49,039 nt of DNA. It comes from a virus. This document shows, one piece after another, positions 16,582 through 23,164 of this stretch (positions are counted from its first letter, which is position 1; each line of letters starts with the position of its first letter). The notes beneath the pieces were generated by a model, which did not search any database, was not told the origin of the DNA, and saw only the letters and a program-made list of their open reading frames with translations. A program made the position numbers and the translations under genes. The stretch spans positions 1 to 49,039 of the IMG/VR virus record IMGVR_UViG_3300032516_000044. One strand, 5' to 3'.

Positions 16582-16887
16582 TTATTCTATGGTAAATGTA
16601 ATCTTGACATCGGTATTTTCAAAGAAAATATTGTCATCCCAAGCATCCTTAGACATGGCTTCAACGTCATTTTCGCAAATATATAATACTGCCATTGTAA
16701 TGCCCATTTCATTGTTGGAGTAGGGTACGGAAACAAAATAACAATCATGATAGCGTGGCTTAACACCTGTTACTTCATCGTTTACAATCTGATAGATACC
16801 ACGGCGCTTCTTAATTTGGTTGAGCGTGAATGTAGCTAGCTTTGGTGTGTTTGGACTTTTCATTGAAACTTTGACGGTGGTTTTCAT
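16582..16887 (-). CDS. Hypothetical early protein, paralogue of the next gene
   Basis: 101 residues. It shares with 16890-17159 the layout MKT.V.V..P...K...TLN.IK...GIYQ and a VLY..(S/E)....VE.M...W core, so the two are tandem duplicates. It follows the paralogue's stop by 2 bases. Predicted small beta domain; function unknown. Confidence 0.65.
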   Translation of the reverse strand: MKTTVKVSMKSPNTPKLATFTLNQIKKRRGIYQIVNDEVTGVKPRYHDCYFVSVPYSNNEMGITMAVLYICENDVEAMSKDAWDDNIFFENTDVKITFTIE

Positions 16888-16889
16888 AA

Positions 16890-17159
16890 TTATTCTTCGG
16901 TATTTTCTGCAGTAATAGTTAGGGGAACATTGACCTTGACAAACTCAGTTTCACTCCAAACGGAAAAATCCATGGGCTCAACTTCATTGTTGGCTGAATC
17001 TACATACAATACAGTAGTACTTCCAAAGGATACAATAAAAACATCATTATCAGCACTGGGGCTAGATTCTTGATAGACACCGGCATTGTTTTTGACACAA
17101 TTAAGGGTGACAGTTGTTTTAGATGTTGTTGGTTTACCGACGATTACTTTTGTTTTCAT
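16890..17159 (-). CDS. Hypothetical early protein, paralogue of the previous gene
   Basis: 89 residues (MKTKVIVGKPTTSKTTVTLN). It keeps a TATAAT box 9 bases before the ATG, but the -35 box at the usual distance is missing: the related element before 17385 has 16 bases between the boxes, whereas here a TTAACA lies only 11 bases away, as if 5 bases were deleted. It is probably read through from the 17385 promoter. Confidence 0.65.
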   Translation of the reverse strand: MKTKVIVGKPTTSKTTVTLNCVKNNAGVYQESSPSADNDVFIVSFGSTTVLYVDSANNEVEPMDFSVWSETEFVKVNVPLTITAENTEE

Positions 17160-17187
17160 AATTCTTTAATTATACCTTTTTGTTTTG

Positions 17188-17385
17188 TTAAGAGGGCTGA
17201 GACATTTCTAATGGTAGGTAAGGTTCAACCCCATTGATTTCCATTAAACTAGAATCCGCTATTTCACCATTTAAAAACTCATAGCTGACCTCATCGCCCG
17301 CTATAAATTCTTGGCTAATATATTTTCCTAGTTCAGTGTCGAATTGTTGGATAACAAATCCCACAGTGATTTTATAGATTTTCAT
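17188..17385 (-). CDS. Small hypothetical early protein (65 aa)
   Basis: Begins MKIYKITVGFVIQQFDTELG, mostly beta, ends PYLPLEMSQPS. First gene of the unit that includes the two paralogues. Leaderless start predicted. No family recognised. Confidence 0.6.
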   Translation of the reverse strand: MKIYKITVGFVIQQFDTELGKYISQEFIAGDEVSYEFLNGEIADSSLMEINGVEPYLPLEMSQPS

Positions 17386-17394
17386 AATTCTTTA

Positions 17395-17422
17395 ATTATA
17401 CCTTTTTTCTTTTGTTTGTCAA
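17395..17422 (-). promoter_or_regulatory. Early promoter (TTGACA-N16-TATAAT), ATG 9 bases downstream
   Basis: Perfect hexamers; drives 17385-16582. Confidence 0.85.
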
Positions 17423-18123
17423 TGACAATTACAAGTTTGACATTCCGGATTGCTCATTGGCGGATTACTCTTTAAGAGTGAATAAACCTCGCGGAGAAAC
17501 CCAAAGAACATGTTATCATCGCGGGGAATTGGAATATAGGTCAACTTGCCTTCCAATTTACCTTCACCCTTTGTAAAGGAAAATGACGCGGGCTCATAAA
17601 TTAGTAAGCCTAATTTAGTAACCGGACCAAAGCCGTCGCCCTTATTCGCTGGATTCTCAACGCTATGTGCGTAACTATGTAATTGTGAAGAATACAAGCG
17701 CATTTTCTCTTGTTTAGCTTGTGTGGTCTTAAAATCTATGATACCATAGGTGCCGTCGTCAAGTTTAATACGAGCGTCATATTTACCCTTAAAGTAAAGA
17801 GGAACATCACCGGCATCAACAGCGAATGGTAGGGATTCGATATTAAGGTTTTCAGAAAACTCAATGACACCTGCTGGTATGTTATCACAAACTGCTTCGG
17901 TGCGGATACCATTGAATGCAGCTTTCATACCGCTGTCAATCGTATTAAATATCTTGGCGATTGGAGTATAGCCCGGAACTGTGAGTGTTGGAATCCGTCG
18001 CACTTTATTATAGAAGCAACGAGGGCAACGATTATAGAGGAAGGCAAAGTCGCTTGGTGACAACTTCCAAGAATTGACGGGTTTGGTTACTAACGATTTT
18101 AACCACTTAACTATACTTTTCAT
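17419..18123 (-). CDS. Cas4/RecB-like PD-(D/E)XK nuclease with Fe-S cysteines
   Basis: 234 residues. The N-terminal LSPSDFAFLYNRCPRCFY gives Cys33 and Cys36; the C-terminal PECQTCNCH gives Cys228, 231 and 233. Four of these could hold an Fe-S cluster as in Cas4 and AddB-type exonucleases. Between them is the nuclease core: GKYDAR (Asp116), GIIDFKTT (Asp130, Lys132) and SSQLHSYA (Gln147). A 5'-3' exonuclease role in phage recombination or DNA degradation is likely. No cas genes are nearby, so this is a stand-alone phage version. Confidence 0.82.
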   Translation of the reverse strand: MKSIVKWLKSLVTKPVNSWKLSPSDFAFLYNRCPRCFYNKVRRIPTLTVPGYTPIAKIFNTIDSGMKAAFNGIRTEAVCDNIPAGVIEFSENLNIESLPFAVDAGDVPLYFKGKYDARIKLDDGTYGIIDFKTTQAKQEKMRLYSSQLHSYAHSVENPANKGDGFGPVTKLGLLIYEPASFSFTKGEGKLEGKLTYIPIPRDDNMFFGFLREVYSLLKSNPPMSNPECQTCNCH

Positions 18124-18132
18124 TACTCTCTA

Positions 18133-18160
18133 ATTATACAATATTTATATAATAAGTCAA
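18133..18160 (-). promoter_or_regulatory. Early promoter (TTGACT-N16-TATAAT), ATG 9 bases downstream
   Basis: One mismatch in the -35 box; drives the Cas4-like gene. Confidence 0.8.
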
Positions 18161-18195
18161 GGGTTATTCACAAGTTATAAGTCTTTAATGGGCAA

Positions 18196-18441
18196 TCACT
18201 TAAACAAAATACACTTACTGGATATTTCATTATCGTCTATGTTGTCACACTTTACATACCAAACACTTCCGTTTGTTGCGCGGACGATAAAGGTGTAAAT
18301 GGAACCGGGAACAGTTTGAATATCTGTGGTTTGGAACTCTTTATATACAGCATTTCGAGCACCACCCGGTGTAGTACGTTTTGAACAACCAGTTAAATAC
18401 AAACATGTTACACTTAATAGGATTATGATTAGTTTATTCAT
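18196..18441 (-). CDS. Small lipoprotein
   Basis: 81 residues with a lipoprotein signal (MNKLIIILLSVTCLYLTGC, lipobox LTGC at Cys19). The mature part has a beta-rich sequence with WYVKCDNID. It should be exported and lipidated, possibly to alter the infected cell's envelope (for example superinfection exclusion). The ATG overlaps the zinc-knuckle gene's stop (ATGA). Confidence 0.7.
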   Translation of the reverse strand: MNKLIIILLSVTCLYLTGCSKRTTPGGARNAVYKEFQTTDIQTVPGSIYTFIVRATNGSVWYVKCDNIDDNEISSKCILFK

Positions 18442-18605
18442 TGTTTATCATACCAATCGTCGGAGCGGTATTCTCTTTCTTGTTTGCGTTTCTTACCACC
18501 TAAAGATACTTTTGGGCATTCTTTAGTTTTATGTTCATCATTACCACACCAGCGGCATGGGATGACATTTCTGATTTGTTTGCGGTGTTGTTTACGAAGT
18601 TGCAT
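18438..18605 (-). CDS. CCHC zinc-knuckle protein (55 aa)
   Basis: Residues 17-30 read CRWCGNDEHKTKEC, an exact C-X2-C-X4-H-X4-C zinc knuckle, flanked by very basic segments (QLRKQHRKQIR and GGKKRKQERE). This is the architecture of a single-stranded nucleic-acid binder. It starts at TAATG with the upstream stop and ends at ATGA with the lipoprotein start, so it is the middle gene of a coupled trio. Confidence 0.72.
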   Translation of the reverse strand: MQLRKQHRKQIRNVIPCRWCGNDEHKTKECPKVSLGGKKRKQEREYRSDDWYDKQ

Positions 18606-18856
18606 TACGATTCCTTTTCGGCACTTTCGTAGATTTTGCTATATCGTTTCCAGAGCACGCCGAAGCATGCAGCCATGGTGCAACGATTATTATAGTTGTG
18701 CATTAGGCAAAAATCCAGTATAATGCCGATTTCATTCTCCAACCGATTATAGGGGAGATTGGTTGTAGTATTGAGGGCGCTGATAATCAGGTTGCGGTTT
18801 TCGGGCTTTAATTTAACATCAAAAGTGGCGGTGGTATTAGTTTTCATTTTTAACAT
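18605..18856 (-). CDS. Hypothetical early protein (83 aa)
   Basis: Start at ATG 18856 puts the codon 7 bases after a GATAAT box; ATG 18847 is an alternative. The sequence starts MLKMKTNTTATFDVKLKPE, with an N-terminal beta region and a Cys-containing helix (ILDFCLMHNYNNRCTMAACF). No family recognised. First of a three-gene coupled unit. Confidence 0.6.
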   Translation of the reverse strand: MLKMKTNTTATFDVKLKPENRNLIISALNTTTNLPYNRLENEIGIILDFCLMHNYNNRCTMAACFGVLWKRYSKIYESAEKES

Positions 18857-18986
18857 CTTTGGTATTATCTGTTATCTTATTAAGATTGTCAACTTCTTTT
18901 TTAGACACAAAATCTATAATATGAATGGGAGCGGCGTTGGCCCAATCAATTAACCATTGTGGTAATTCTAAAGGTTTATTTTGCAT
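18837..18986 (-). CDS. Small protein (49 aa) overlapping its neighbours
   Basis: Begins MQNKPLELPQWLIDWANAAP and ends in a Lys/Asn-rich tail that overlaps both the next promoter and the start of the 83-aa gene. Its ATG overlaps the upstream gene's last codons, with GGAG 12 bases before it. Composition is protein-like (Trp, Pro, Leu early), but the overlaps make it uncertain. Confidence 0.45.
   Translation of the reverse strand: MQNKPLELPQWLIDWANAAPIHIIDFVSKKEVDNLNKITDNTKDVKNEN
18864..18892 (-). promoter_or_regulatory. Early promoter (TTGACA-N17-GATAAT)
   Basis: Lies inside the end of the 49-aa gene 18837-18986. One of the few with a 17-base spacer; drives 18856-18196. Confidence 0.7.
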
Positions 18987-19407
18987 GCCACTCATTACTC
19001 CATGGAGTAATGTCATTACTACTCCAATTATAATTTTCCGGAGGCGCCCAAGAATTGTAATCAGCTTTTACTGTTAGTGGTTTCGGCTGACTTAGAAAAT
19101 CTTGTGGTTTCGGCTGACTTAGAAAATCTTCTGGCCACACTGAAATTGTGAATGTAAGTTGTTTGTCTTTTACTCTAAAAGCATGATAATTGTGACGGAT
19201 TACATATTGCTTGAAACTTCCATCGCAAATAAATGCTGAGATAACTTTTGCGCCGTGAATATCAACATCATTAAACTTAATATCAACTGAATCACCGACC
19301 TTAAATTTAAAGTCGGCAGTCGGCGGTTTTGCGCAGACAGGTTTTTCATTAAAGACGACTCCATTGATGGAGATTTTTTCGTTTGGTGCTAGAGTAATGT
19401 TAATCAT
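18976..19407 (-). CDS. Hypothetical protein with SH3-like region and internal 9-residue duplication
   Basis: 143 residues. Residues ~32-60 (FKFKVGDSVDIKFNDVDIHGAKVISAFI, partly shown) resemble an SH3-like barrel. Near residue 95 the segment DFLSQPKP occurs twice in a row, encoded by a 27-bp tandem repeat at about 19079-19130. The ATG is 7 bases from TATAAT with no binding site. Confidence 0.62.
   Translation of the reverse strand: MINITLAPNEKISINGVVFNEKPVCAKPPTADFKFKVGDSVDIKFNDVDIHGAKVISAFICDGSFKQYVIRHNYHAFRVKDKQLTFTISVWPEDFLSQPKPQDFLSQPKPLTVKADYNSWAPPENYNWSSNDITPWSNEWHAK
19079..19130. repeat. 27-bp tandem duplication inside 18976-19407
   Basis: The stretch GGTTTCGGCTGACTTAG with the following AAAATCTT occurs at 19079 and again at 19106. 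It adds exactly nine codons, so the frame is kept. Confidence 0.85.
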
Positions 19408-19414
19408 ATTAGTA

Positions 19415-19442
19415 ATTATACCTTTTTTGTAGTTTTTGTCAA
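19415..19442 (-). promoter_or_regulatory. Early promoter (TTGACA-N16-TATAAT), ATG 7 bases downstream
   Basis: Perfect hexamers; the -35 box overlaps the end of the gene 19439-19738. Confidence 0.85.
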
Positions 19443-19738
19443 TCGTTAATAATCAACACGGACCAACCAGCAAGATTAGGGAATTTCCGAATACTCTCAG
19501 CTGTTGGTGCAAAATTCCAACCATAAACATCTTCGTTGTCCTCATCGGTCTTAACCAGAGTCCATTCCGATTGCTTGCCGGTTTTCTCACTATACATAGC
19601 CATACCAATATCACAGGCATCGTCATACATCTGCCCTATCAATCGGCCTGTCAAGTTACTTGCTTCTGCAATCATAAGCTTGTCGCAGAAATGAGCAGTG
19701 AAGTGTCGGGTCGAATGAACAGGAAGGTTAAGCTTCAT
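19439..19738 (-). CDS. Hypothetical early protein (99 aa)
   Basis: Soluble mixed alpha/beta sequence with GQMYDDACDIGMAMYSEKTGKQ and a C-terminal NLAGWSVLIIND. Its stop codon (TGA) is supplied by the TTGACA box of the next promoter. No family recognised. Confidence 0.65.
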   Translation of the reverse strand: MKLNLPVHSTRHFTAHFCDKLMIAEASNLTGRLIGQMYDDACDIGMAMYSEKTGKQSEWTLVKTDEDNEDVYGWNFAPTAESIRKFPNLAGWSVLIIND

Positions 19739-19747
19739 TATTCTCTT

Positions 19748-19775
19748 ATTATACGGATTTGTATAAGAATGTCAA
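19748..19775 (-). promoter_or_regulatory. Early promoter (TTGACA-N16-TATAAT), ATG 9 bases downstream
   Basis: Perfect hexamers; drives 19738-19439. Confidence 0.85.
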
Positions 19776-19782
19776 GCAGTGT

Positions 19783-20190
19783 TTACCAAACGTGGTTAAT
19801 GTCAAGTTTTTCGTCAAGGAAGATACCGAGCTTAATTAGGCGCCACATTTTAACTTCTGCGTCGGTTAAAGCTTTATCAAAGTTTAAGTAAAGGATATGT
19901 CGTATGATTGTTTTTTCAACTTCCTTACCACGCCAATTTCTGTCTTTGACGATTTCATCATTTCGTGTAAACTGTGCAACGGAAGAAGGCAATGGAATAG
20001 CGGCATAGGTTTCGCCGTTATCAACGGGAATGTAATGGTGCTTCATTTCCGCAATAGCGCCAAGAATTTTATAGAAAATACTATTCATCGCTCGAAGGCT
20101 CCATGGCCAACGTGTATTGGACCAAAGAATGAATTTGGTATTACTTGTTAGGATTTTATTAAGGTCGTCGGTATAGGCTTCTTTATTCAT
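19783..20190 (-). CDS. Hypothetical early protein (135 aa)
   Basis: ATG at 20190 overlaps the SEC-C gene's stop as ATGA, so this start is preferred to a GTG at 20196. Helical sequence with MNSIFYKILGAIAEMKHHYI and a C-terminal KMWRLIKLGIFLDEKLDIN. No family recognised. Confidence 0.65.
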   Translation of the reverse strand: MNKEAYTDDLNKILTSNTKFILWSNTRWPWSLRAMNSIFYKILGAIAEMKHHYIPVDNGETYAAIPLPSSVAQFTRNDEIVKDRNWRGKEVEKTIIRHILYLNFDKALTDAEVKMWRLIKLGIFLDEKLDINHVW

Positions 20191-20378
20191 ACGCACTCAC
20201 AGAATTTTGCTTTCTTACCGCTGCCACATTGGCAGAGGTCGTAAGCGTGTTCTTTCTTCCATTGTAGGATTACTTGTTGCCGCTTATATTCCGGAACATT
20301 TTCATTGACATACCATTTGAACAATTCCGCCAATGCGGGGTCAGTTGCTTCAAGCGGTTGTGGTGTTACGATTTCCAT
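20187..20378 (-). CDS. SEC-C zinc-motif protein (63 aa)
   Basis: The C-terminus LCQCGSGKKAKFCECV is a SEC-C zinc-binding motif (CxCGSGKKxKxCxC). The rest is a helix with EYKRQQVILQWKKEHAY. SEC-C modules mediate zinc-dependent binding, for example to ribosomes or SecB in host proteins. The target here is unknown. It sits between two coupled genes. Confidence 0.78.
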   Translation of the reverse strand: MEIVTPQPLEATDPALAELFKWYVNENVPEYKRQQVILQWKKEHAYDLCQCGSGKKAKFCECV

Positions 20379-20567
20379 TTATATCACCGAGCAATCTTCT
20401 TTGGAAATCCACTCACGGTCAGATTTAGAACCACTGACGGGTTGCACTAAAACATTTTCTGCGACAATTTGACATTCACGAATAACTACACCCAGCGTAG
20501 TTTGTCCCAGTTTCTTTGAGAAATAGTCAACTAACGAATTAACTGTAATCGTGTCATTCATAACCAT
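20379..20567 (-). CDS. Small hypothetical early protein (62 aa)
   Basis: ATG at 20567 is 6 bases after TATAAT, so its A could be the first transcribed base; ATG 20561 is an alternative. Its stop abuts the SEC-C ATG. Mixed sequence with EWISKEDCSVI at the end; no family recognised. Confidence 0.6.
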   Translation of the reverse strand: MVMNDTITVNSLVDYFSKKLGQTTLGVVIRECQIVAENVLVQPVSGSKSDREWISKEDCSVI

Positions 20568-20573
20568 ATACTA

Positions 20574-20601
20574 ATTATACCGAAATTATAATAAATGTCA
20601 A
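20574..20601 (-). promoter_or_regulatory. Early promoter (TTGACA-N16-TATAAT), ATG 6 bases downstream
   Basis: Perfect hexamers; drives 20567-19783. The TGA of TTGACA is the stop of the gene 20598-20789. Confidence 0.85.
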
Positions 20602-20789
20602 GTGTTAAATTCTTCGTCGAAACGCAGCGCATCTACTTTCTTTAATAGATTGTAAGCACTATTGCGTGTTCCCTTAGCAAAGCGGTGTCCTTTTGGAAAA
20701 GGTTTGCGGTCTTTACTCTGATGCTTTTTACTTTTTGGCTTACCGTAATTATCCCAGCCCGGTTGAATCCATCTGCGTGTATCACTCAT
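20598..20789 (-). CDS. Small basic protein (63 aa)
   Basis: Very basic middle (YGKPKSKKHQSKDRKPFPKGHRF), probably nucleic-acid binding and partly disordered. ATGA overlap with the upstream gene; stop inside the following -35 box. No family recognised. Confidence 0.62.
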   Translation of the reverse strand: MSDTRRWIQPGWDNYGKPKSKKHQSKDRKPFPKGHRFAKGTRNSAYNLLKKVDALRFDEEFNT

Positions 20790-20998
20790 AGCATTGCCTC
20801 TGCTAAAACGTGCAACGCCTTCCCGCTAATTTCATTGTGGGTGGCATCATAATCAGTTGTGATTGTTACCGCTATACCGCTGGGAACTACACCACGATTA
20901 ACACAGAAATTCATATATGTTTTACCATTCAAAGCATTATATACTTTAGCTGCGGTCTTTTCGTTTAGATAACCCAAGTTAATTGTCGTGGTTTTCAT
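20786..20998 (-). CDS. Hypothetical early protein (70 aa)
   Basis: Start at ATG 20998, sharing the A of the upstream stop (TAATG). Begins MKTTTINLGYLNEKTAAKVYNA; mixed alpha/beta with ITTDYDATHNEISGKALH. No family recognised. Coupled middle gene. Confidence 0.6.
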   Translation of the reverse strand: MKTTTINLGYLNEKTAAKVYNALNGKTYMNFCVNRGVVPSGIAVTITTDYDATHNEISGKALHVLAEAML

Positions 20999-21258
20999 TA
21001 TTGACTCCATTCATTACACTTCGTTAATATTTCTGTATCATTTACACCCGAAGAAAGGTTAAGAGAAACAGACTTGCCCCACGCTCTTATAACTAATTCT
21101 TCGTCGCCGCCCGTATCCTCAACACTTGCCCGGCAGAATCCCGCCGAAATGGGTGTGTAATAATCAGGAAAACTTTGCCGAACTTGATTGTGCGTCAACA
21201 ATTCGGAAAAGATTACGGGACACTCAAGACCATTGACATCGAAGATAATGTATTTCAT
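20998..21258 (-). CDS. Hypothetical early protein (86 aa)
   Basis: Starts MKYIIFDVNGLECPVIFSELLTHNQ. The segment GFCRASVEDTGGDEELVIRAWGKS is typical of small phage proteins with a beta sheet. Leaderless start predicted. No family recognised. Confidence 0.62.
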   Translation of the reverse strand: MKYIIFDVNGLECPVIFSELLTHNQVRQSFPDYYTPISAGFCRASVEDTGGDEELVIRAWGKSVSLNLSSGVNDTEILTKCNEWSQ

Positions 21259-21267
21259 AACTCTTTA

Positions 21268-21295
21268 ATTATACTTTATTTGATAGATTTGTCAA
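21268..21295 (-). promoter_or_regulatory. Early promoter (TTGACA-N16-TATAAT), ATG 9 bases downstream
   Basis: Perfect hexamers; drives 21258-20598. Confidence 0.85.
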
Positions 21296-21302
21296 TCGCA
21301 TA

Positions 21303-21455
21303 TTAAGCTCCAAACCTTGAGGAATCCGCGCAGTGTTTTTCACCGGCTTGCCAATCTTTCCATGCAATTTCTTTGAATGCTTCAACAATTAAAGGCGATG
21401 TAGATGTTATATGAGTCTCTGCCCACCAAATTTCAAATGCTCTAGTTGTTTCCAT
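21303..21455 (-). CDS. Small protein (50 aa), Trp-rich
   Basis: From ATG 21455 (METTRAFEIWWAETHI), preceded by AGAAGG 8 bases upstream; an upstream in-frame start at 21497 lies inside the neighbouring gene. Contains DWQAGEKHCADSSRFGA. Third gene of the unit started at 21800. Unknown. Confidence 0.55.
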   Translation of the reverse strand: METTRAFEIWWAETHITSTSPLIVEAFKEIAWKDWQAGEKHCADSSRFGA

Positions 21456-21457
21456 AA

Positions 21458-21631
21458 TTAAGCCTTCTGTGAATTGTCGAAGATTACACGGACACAATTG
21501 CCATCAATTCTCTGCCAGTTTGTGATTTGCATACCGGTCAGCCAGTTGTATTGTCGGCCAAGAGAAGTGCCGTCAAATTCAACATCAAACCGATTGTCAT
21601 CTAGTGTAATTACTCGTGGTTCAACTCTCAT
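21458..21631 (-). CDS. Small hypothetical protein (57 aa)
   Basis: Product MRVEPRVITLDDNRFDVEFD...VRVIFDNSQKA, a likely small beta domain. The ATG lies within the end of the DUF1737-like gene and the stop is just before the 50-aa gene's ATG. Composition and overlaps fit a genuine coupled gene. Confidence 0.6.
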   Translation of the reverse strand: MRVEPRVITLDDNRFDVEFDGTSLGRQYNWLTGMQITNWQRIDGNCVRVIFDNSQKA

Positions 21632-21800
21632 ATCTTACCATTGCCTGTATCCAAGAATCTGACCCACCAGGAAAATGGGATTCAATAAAAGTTACGCCGC
21701 CAATCGGAATCCAACCTAATCTAATCCAGTCATTGACAGTTTTTTCAAGGTGATGCTTTAGGCCTAAGTCAACAATTCGATATTCAATAACTTTATTCAT
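21621..21800 (-). CDS. DUF1737-like small protein (59 aa)
   Basis: The pattern MNKVIEYRIVD...LEKTVNDWIRLGWIPIGGVTF matches the DUF1737 family (small proteins with an LEe.VN..l..GW.PiGGv core). Function of the family is unknown. It is the first gene behind its promoter; the ATG is 9 bases from TATAAT. Confidence 0.72.
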   Translation of the reverse strand: MNKVIEYRIVDLGLKHHLEKTVNDWIRLGWIPIGGVTFIESHFPGGSDSWIQAMVRYES

Positions 21801-21809
21801 TATTCTCTT

Positions 21810-21837
21810 ATTATACGGAAATTATAATAAATGTCAA
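21810..21837 (-). promoter_or_regulatory. Early promoter (TTGACA-N16-TATAAT), ATG 9 bases downstream
   Basis: Perfect hexamers; drives 21800-21303. It begins right after the terminator of ncRNA A. Confidence 0.85.
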
Positions 21838-21873
21838 CAACAAAATAGCTTTGGTTTGCTTATATTCGACAAC

Positions 21874-21911
21874 CAAAAAACTTCACACGGAGTAGGCTAG
21901 AAAAATCCGTG
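21874..21911 (-). terminator. Terminator of ncRNA A
   Basis: CACGGA, a 14-base loop and TCCGTG, then TGAAG and a run of six T on the minus strand. Confidence 0.65.
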
Positions 21912-22436
21912 ATTCGATGCGGTCTAGCACCGTTTGCAAATTGATTGTTTCGCTTGTTATGGTGCGTGTTAGTCTTAGGTCCGACGAAGCCATACCTCCT
22001 CAGGACACTCTACGCCTATACCGTTCTACAGTATAATCCAGCGAAACAAATTGATGGGCAAGGCGGGAGTCGAACCCGCTACCTCTTTACTTCGAGTGTT
22101 CGTGATATAAACCGTTGGTCCGCTTTACCGGTTCACGGCGCCGCCTATAGTGCGTTACACTAGATTCGTCAATCGGGTCTACATAATGCGCTCTCTACCA
22201 TTTTGAGCTTTCTTGCCCATAAGTTATCAAAAGAACATTTACAACCTCCGCTACCAGTGGTTTTTTAGGATTACCATAAACCTTATTTGATAGCTGCTGT
22301 AGTGCCCCCAGCCATCAACATCTAAAATTCATTTTGTCTTGACGCGGTTGGTCGCCGCTGATGGATCTCGTCTCCCCCAGCACGGGAGAGAAAGTTGTTA
22401 AAGTCTCCATCAAACTAACCAATTAACAACTCACTA
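21875..22436 (-). ncRNA. Large structured RNA A (about 560 nt) with embedded tRNA-like domain
   Basis: It has its own promoter and terminator and no credible gene. Helices seen on the minus strand, 5' to 3': TTGGT/ACCAA enclosing GATGGA/TCCATC enclosing CTCCC-GTGCTG-GGGGAG; GTTGTTAA at the 5' end can pair with TTAACAAC in the loop, a pseudoknot; a 10-bp TTGATGGCTG/CAGCTATCAA; then the tRNA-like domain (22052-22218) and an element closed by GTTTCGCT/AGCGAAAC (21943-22047). Size, phage location and tRNA linkage recall the GOLLD and ROOL families, but I cannot match it to either. Confidence 0.65.
22052..22218 (-). ncRNA. tRNA-like domain with a 110-nt insertion instead of an anticodon arm
   Basis: Acceptor GGGCAAG pairs with CTTGCCC over 7 bp; the D-arm is GCTC-AAAATGGTAGA-GAGC and the T-arm is GCGGG-TTCGACT-CCCGC, both canonical. 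About 110 bases with several small hairpins occupy the place of the anticodon arm and variable loop. The 3' end is ATCA, not ACCA. It is not a standard tRNA; a spliced tRNA cannot be excluded. Confidence 0.55.
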
Positions 22437-22442
22437 CTAACA

Positions 22443-22470
22443 AGTATATATATTTTTATATATTTGTCAA
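22443..22470 (-). promoter_or_regulatory. Promoter of ncRNA A (TTGACA-N16-TATACT)
   Basis: Nearly identical in spacer sequence to the promoter of ncRNA B (AATATATAAAAAT...), which suggests the two RNAs are related or co-regulated. Confidence 0.8.
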
Positions 22471-22481
22471 CATCTATTTAA

Positions 22482-22826
22482 TTATTCCATATCCAGTCGC
22501 ACAACATCTTCGGAGACAAAGCGCACAAACTTCTGAACATCTGCGACGGTCATATTGCTATCCAAGCTATTGCCTGACTTTGGATTGTAACCGACGACAA
22601 GGCCATTGCCCTTGAATGGCTGATGAGCGCCGTCCCAAATAAACCAATCGGTGTGCGGCTCAAATAGACCTTCTTCATTTACATAAACTGTGTTATACTT
22701 GCTGCCGTGTTTAATTTCGGCAGCGACTTCAATGAGTCCTTCGACAGCCTTCTGCATATCAGTTAGACCGTTTACTTCAATCTCTGTAATTGTCTGCAGG
22801 TGGGAATCAATCTTAATAGCTTTCAT
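22482..22826 (-). CDS. DUF3846-like protein
   Basis: 114 residues. The order IKIDSHLQTITEIEVNGL..MQKAVEGLIEVA, then VYVNEEGLFEP, then FKGNGLVVGYN fits the DUF3846 family, common in phages, of unknown function. Leaderless start predicted 7 bases after TATAAT. Moderately confident of the family. Confidence 0.65.
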   Translation of the reverse strand: MKAIKIDSHLQTITEIEVNGLTDMQKAVEGLIEVAAEIKHGSKYNTVYVNEEGLFEPHTDWFIWDGAHQPFKGNGLVVGYNPKSGNSLDSNMTVADVQKFVRFVSEDVVRLDME

Positions 22827-22833
22827 ACTCTTT

Positions 22834-22861
22834 ATTATAGGTAAATTATATAATAAGTCAA
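22834..22861 (-). promoter_or_regulatory. Early promoter (TTGACT-N16-TATAAT), ATG 7 bases downstream
   Basis: One mismatch in the -35 box; drives the DUF3846-like gene. Confidence 0.8.
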
Positions 22862-22865
22862 GCTC

Positions 22866-23123
22866 TTATTTAACAACAATACCCGTTCTTGTAACTGATT
22901 CTATAGAAAGTACTTTCATATCTTTGGGCTTTGAAAATTTTCTGTAAGCATGAATAGTATAACCTGATTCATGACCACCGTTTGTATTCTCTCCAATATA
23001 TTCAAACAACCCATCCCAACTTGACCATTCATTGGCAATTTTCTTTGTCAAACGAAAGGCGTATTCAGAGCTGCCGCCACGAAAATACTTTTTGATTACA
23101 TACCACGATAGTCTTGCTTTCAT
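22866..23123 (-). CDS. Hypothetical early protein (85 aa)
   Basis: Begins MKARLSWYVIKKYFRGGSSE. Basic, aromatic-rich, ends KVLSIESVTRTGIVVK. No domain recognised. The ATG is 6 bases from TATAAT. Confidence 0.6.
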   Translation of the reverse strand: MKARLSWYVIKKYFRGGSSEYAFRLTKKIANEWSSWDGLFEYIGENTNGGHESGYTIHAYRKFSKPKDMKVLSIESVTRTGIVVK

Positions 23124-23129
23124 AGTATA

Positions 23130-23157
23130 ATTATACAGAAATTATATAATAAGTCAA
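23130..23157 (-). promoter_or_regulatory. Early promoter (TTGACT-N16-TATAAT), ATG 6 bases downstream
   Basis: One mismatch in the -35 box; drives 23123-22866. Confidence 0.8.
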
Positions 23158-23164
23158 GAGGAAA

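Noticed and set aside
17186-17191. TTAACA as a -35 box for the gene at 17159
   Set aside because: The spacer would be only 11 bases; I treat it as a decayed promoter and assume read-through.
21875-22436. RNase P RNA or a group I intron in RNA A
   Set aside because: I could not find the conserved RNase P segments or a plausible group I core, and the insert in the tRNA-like part is too short.
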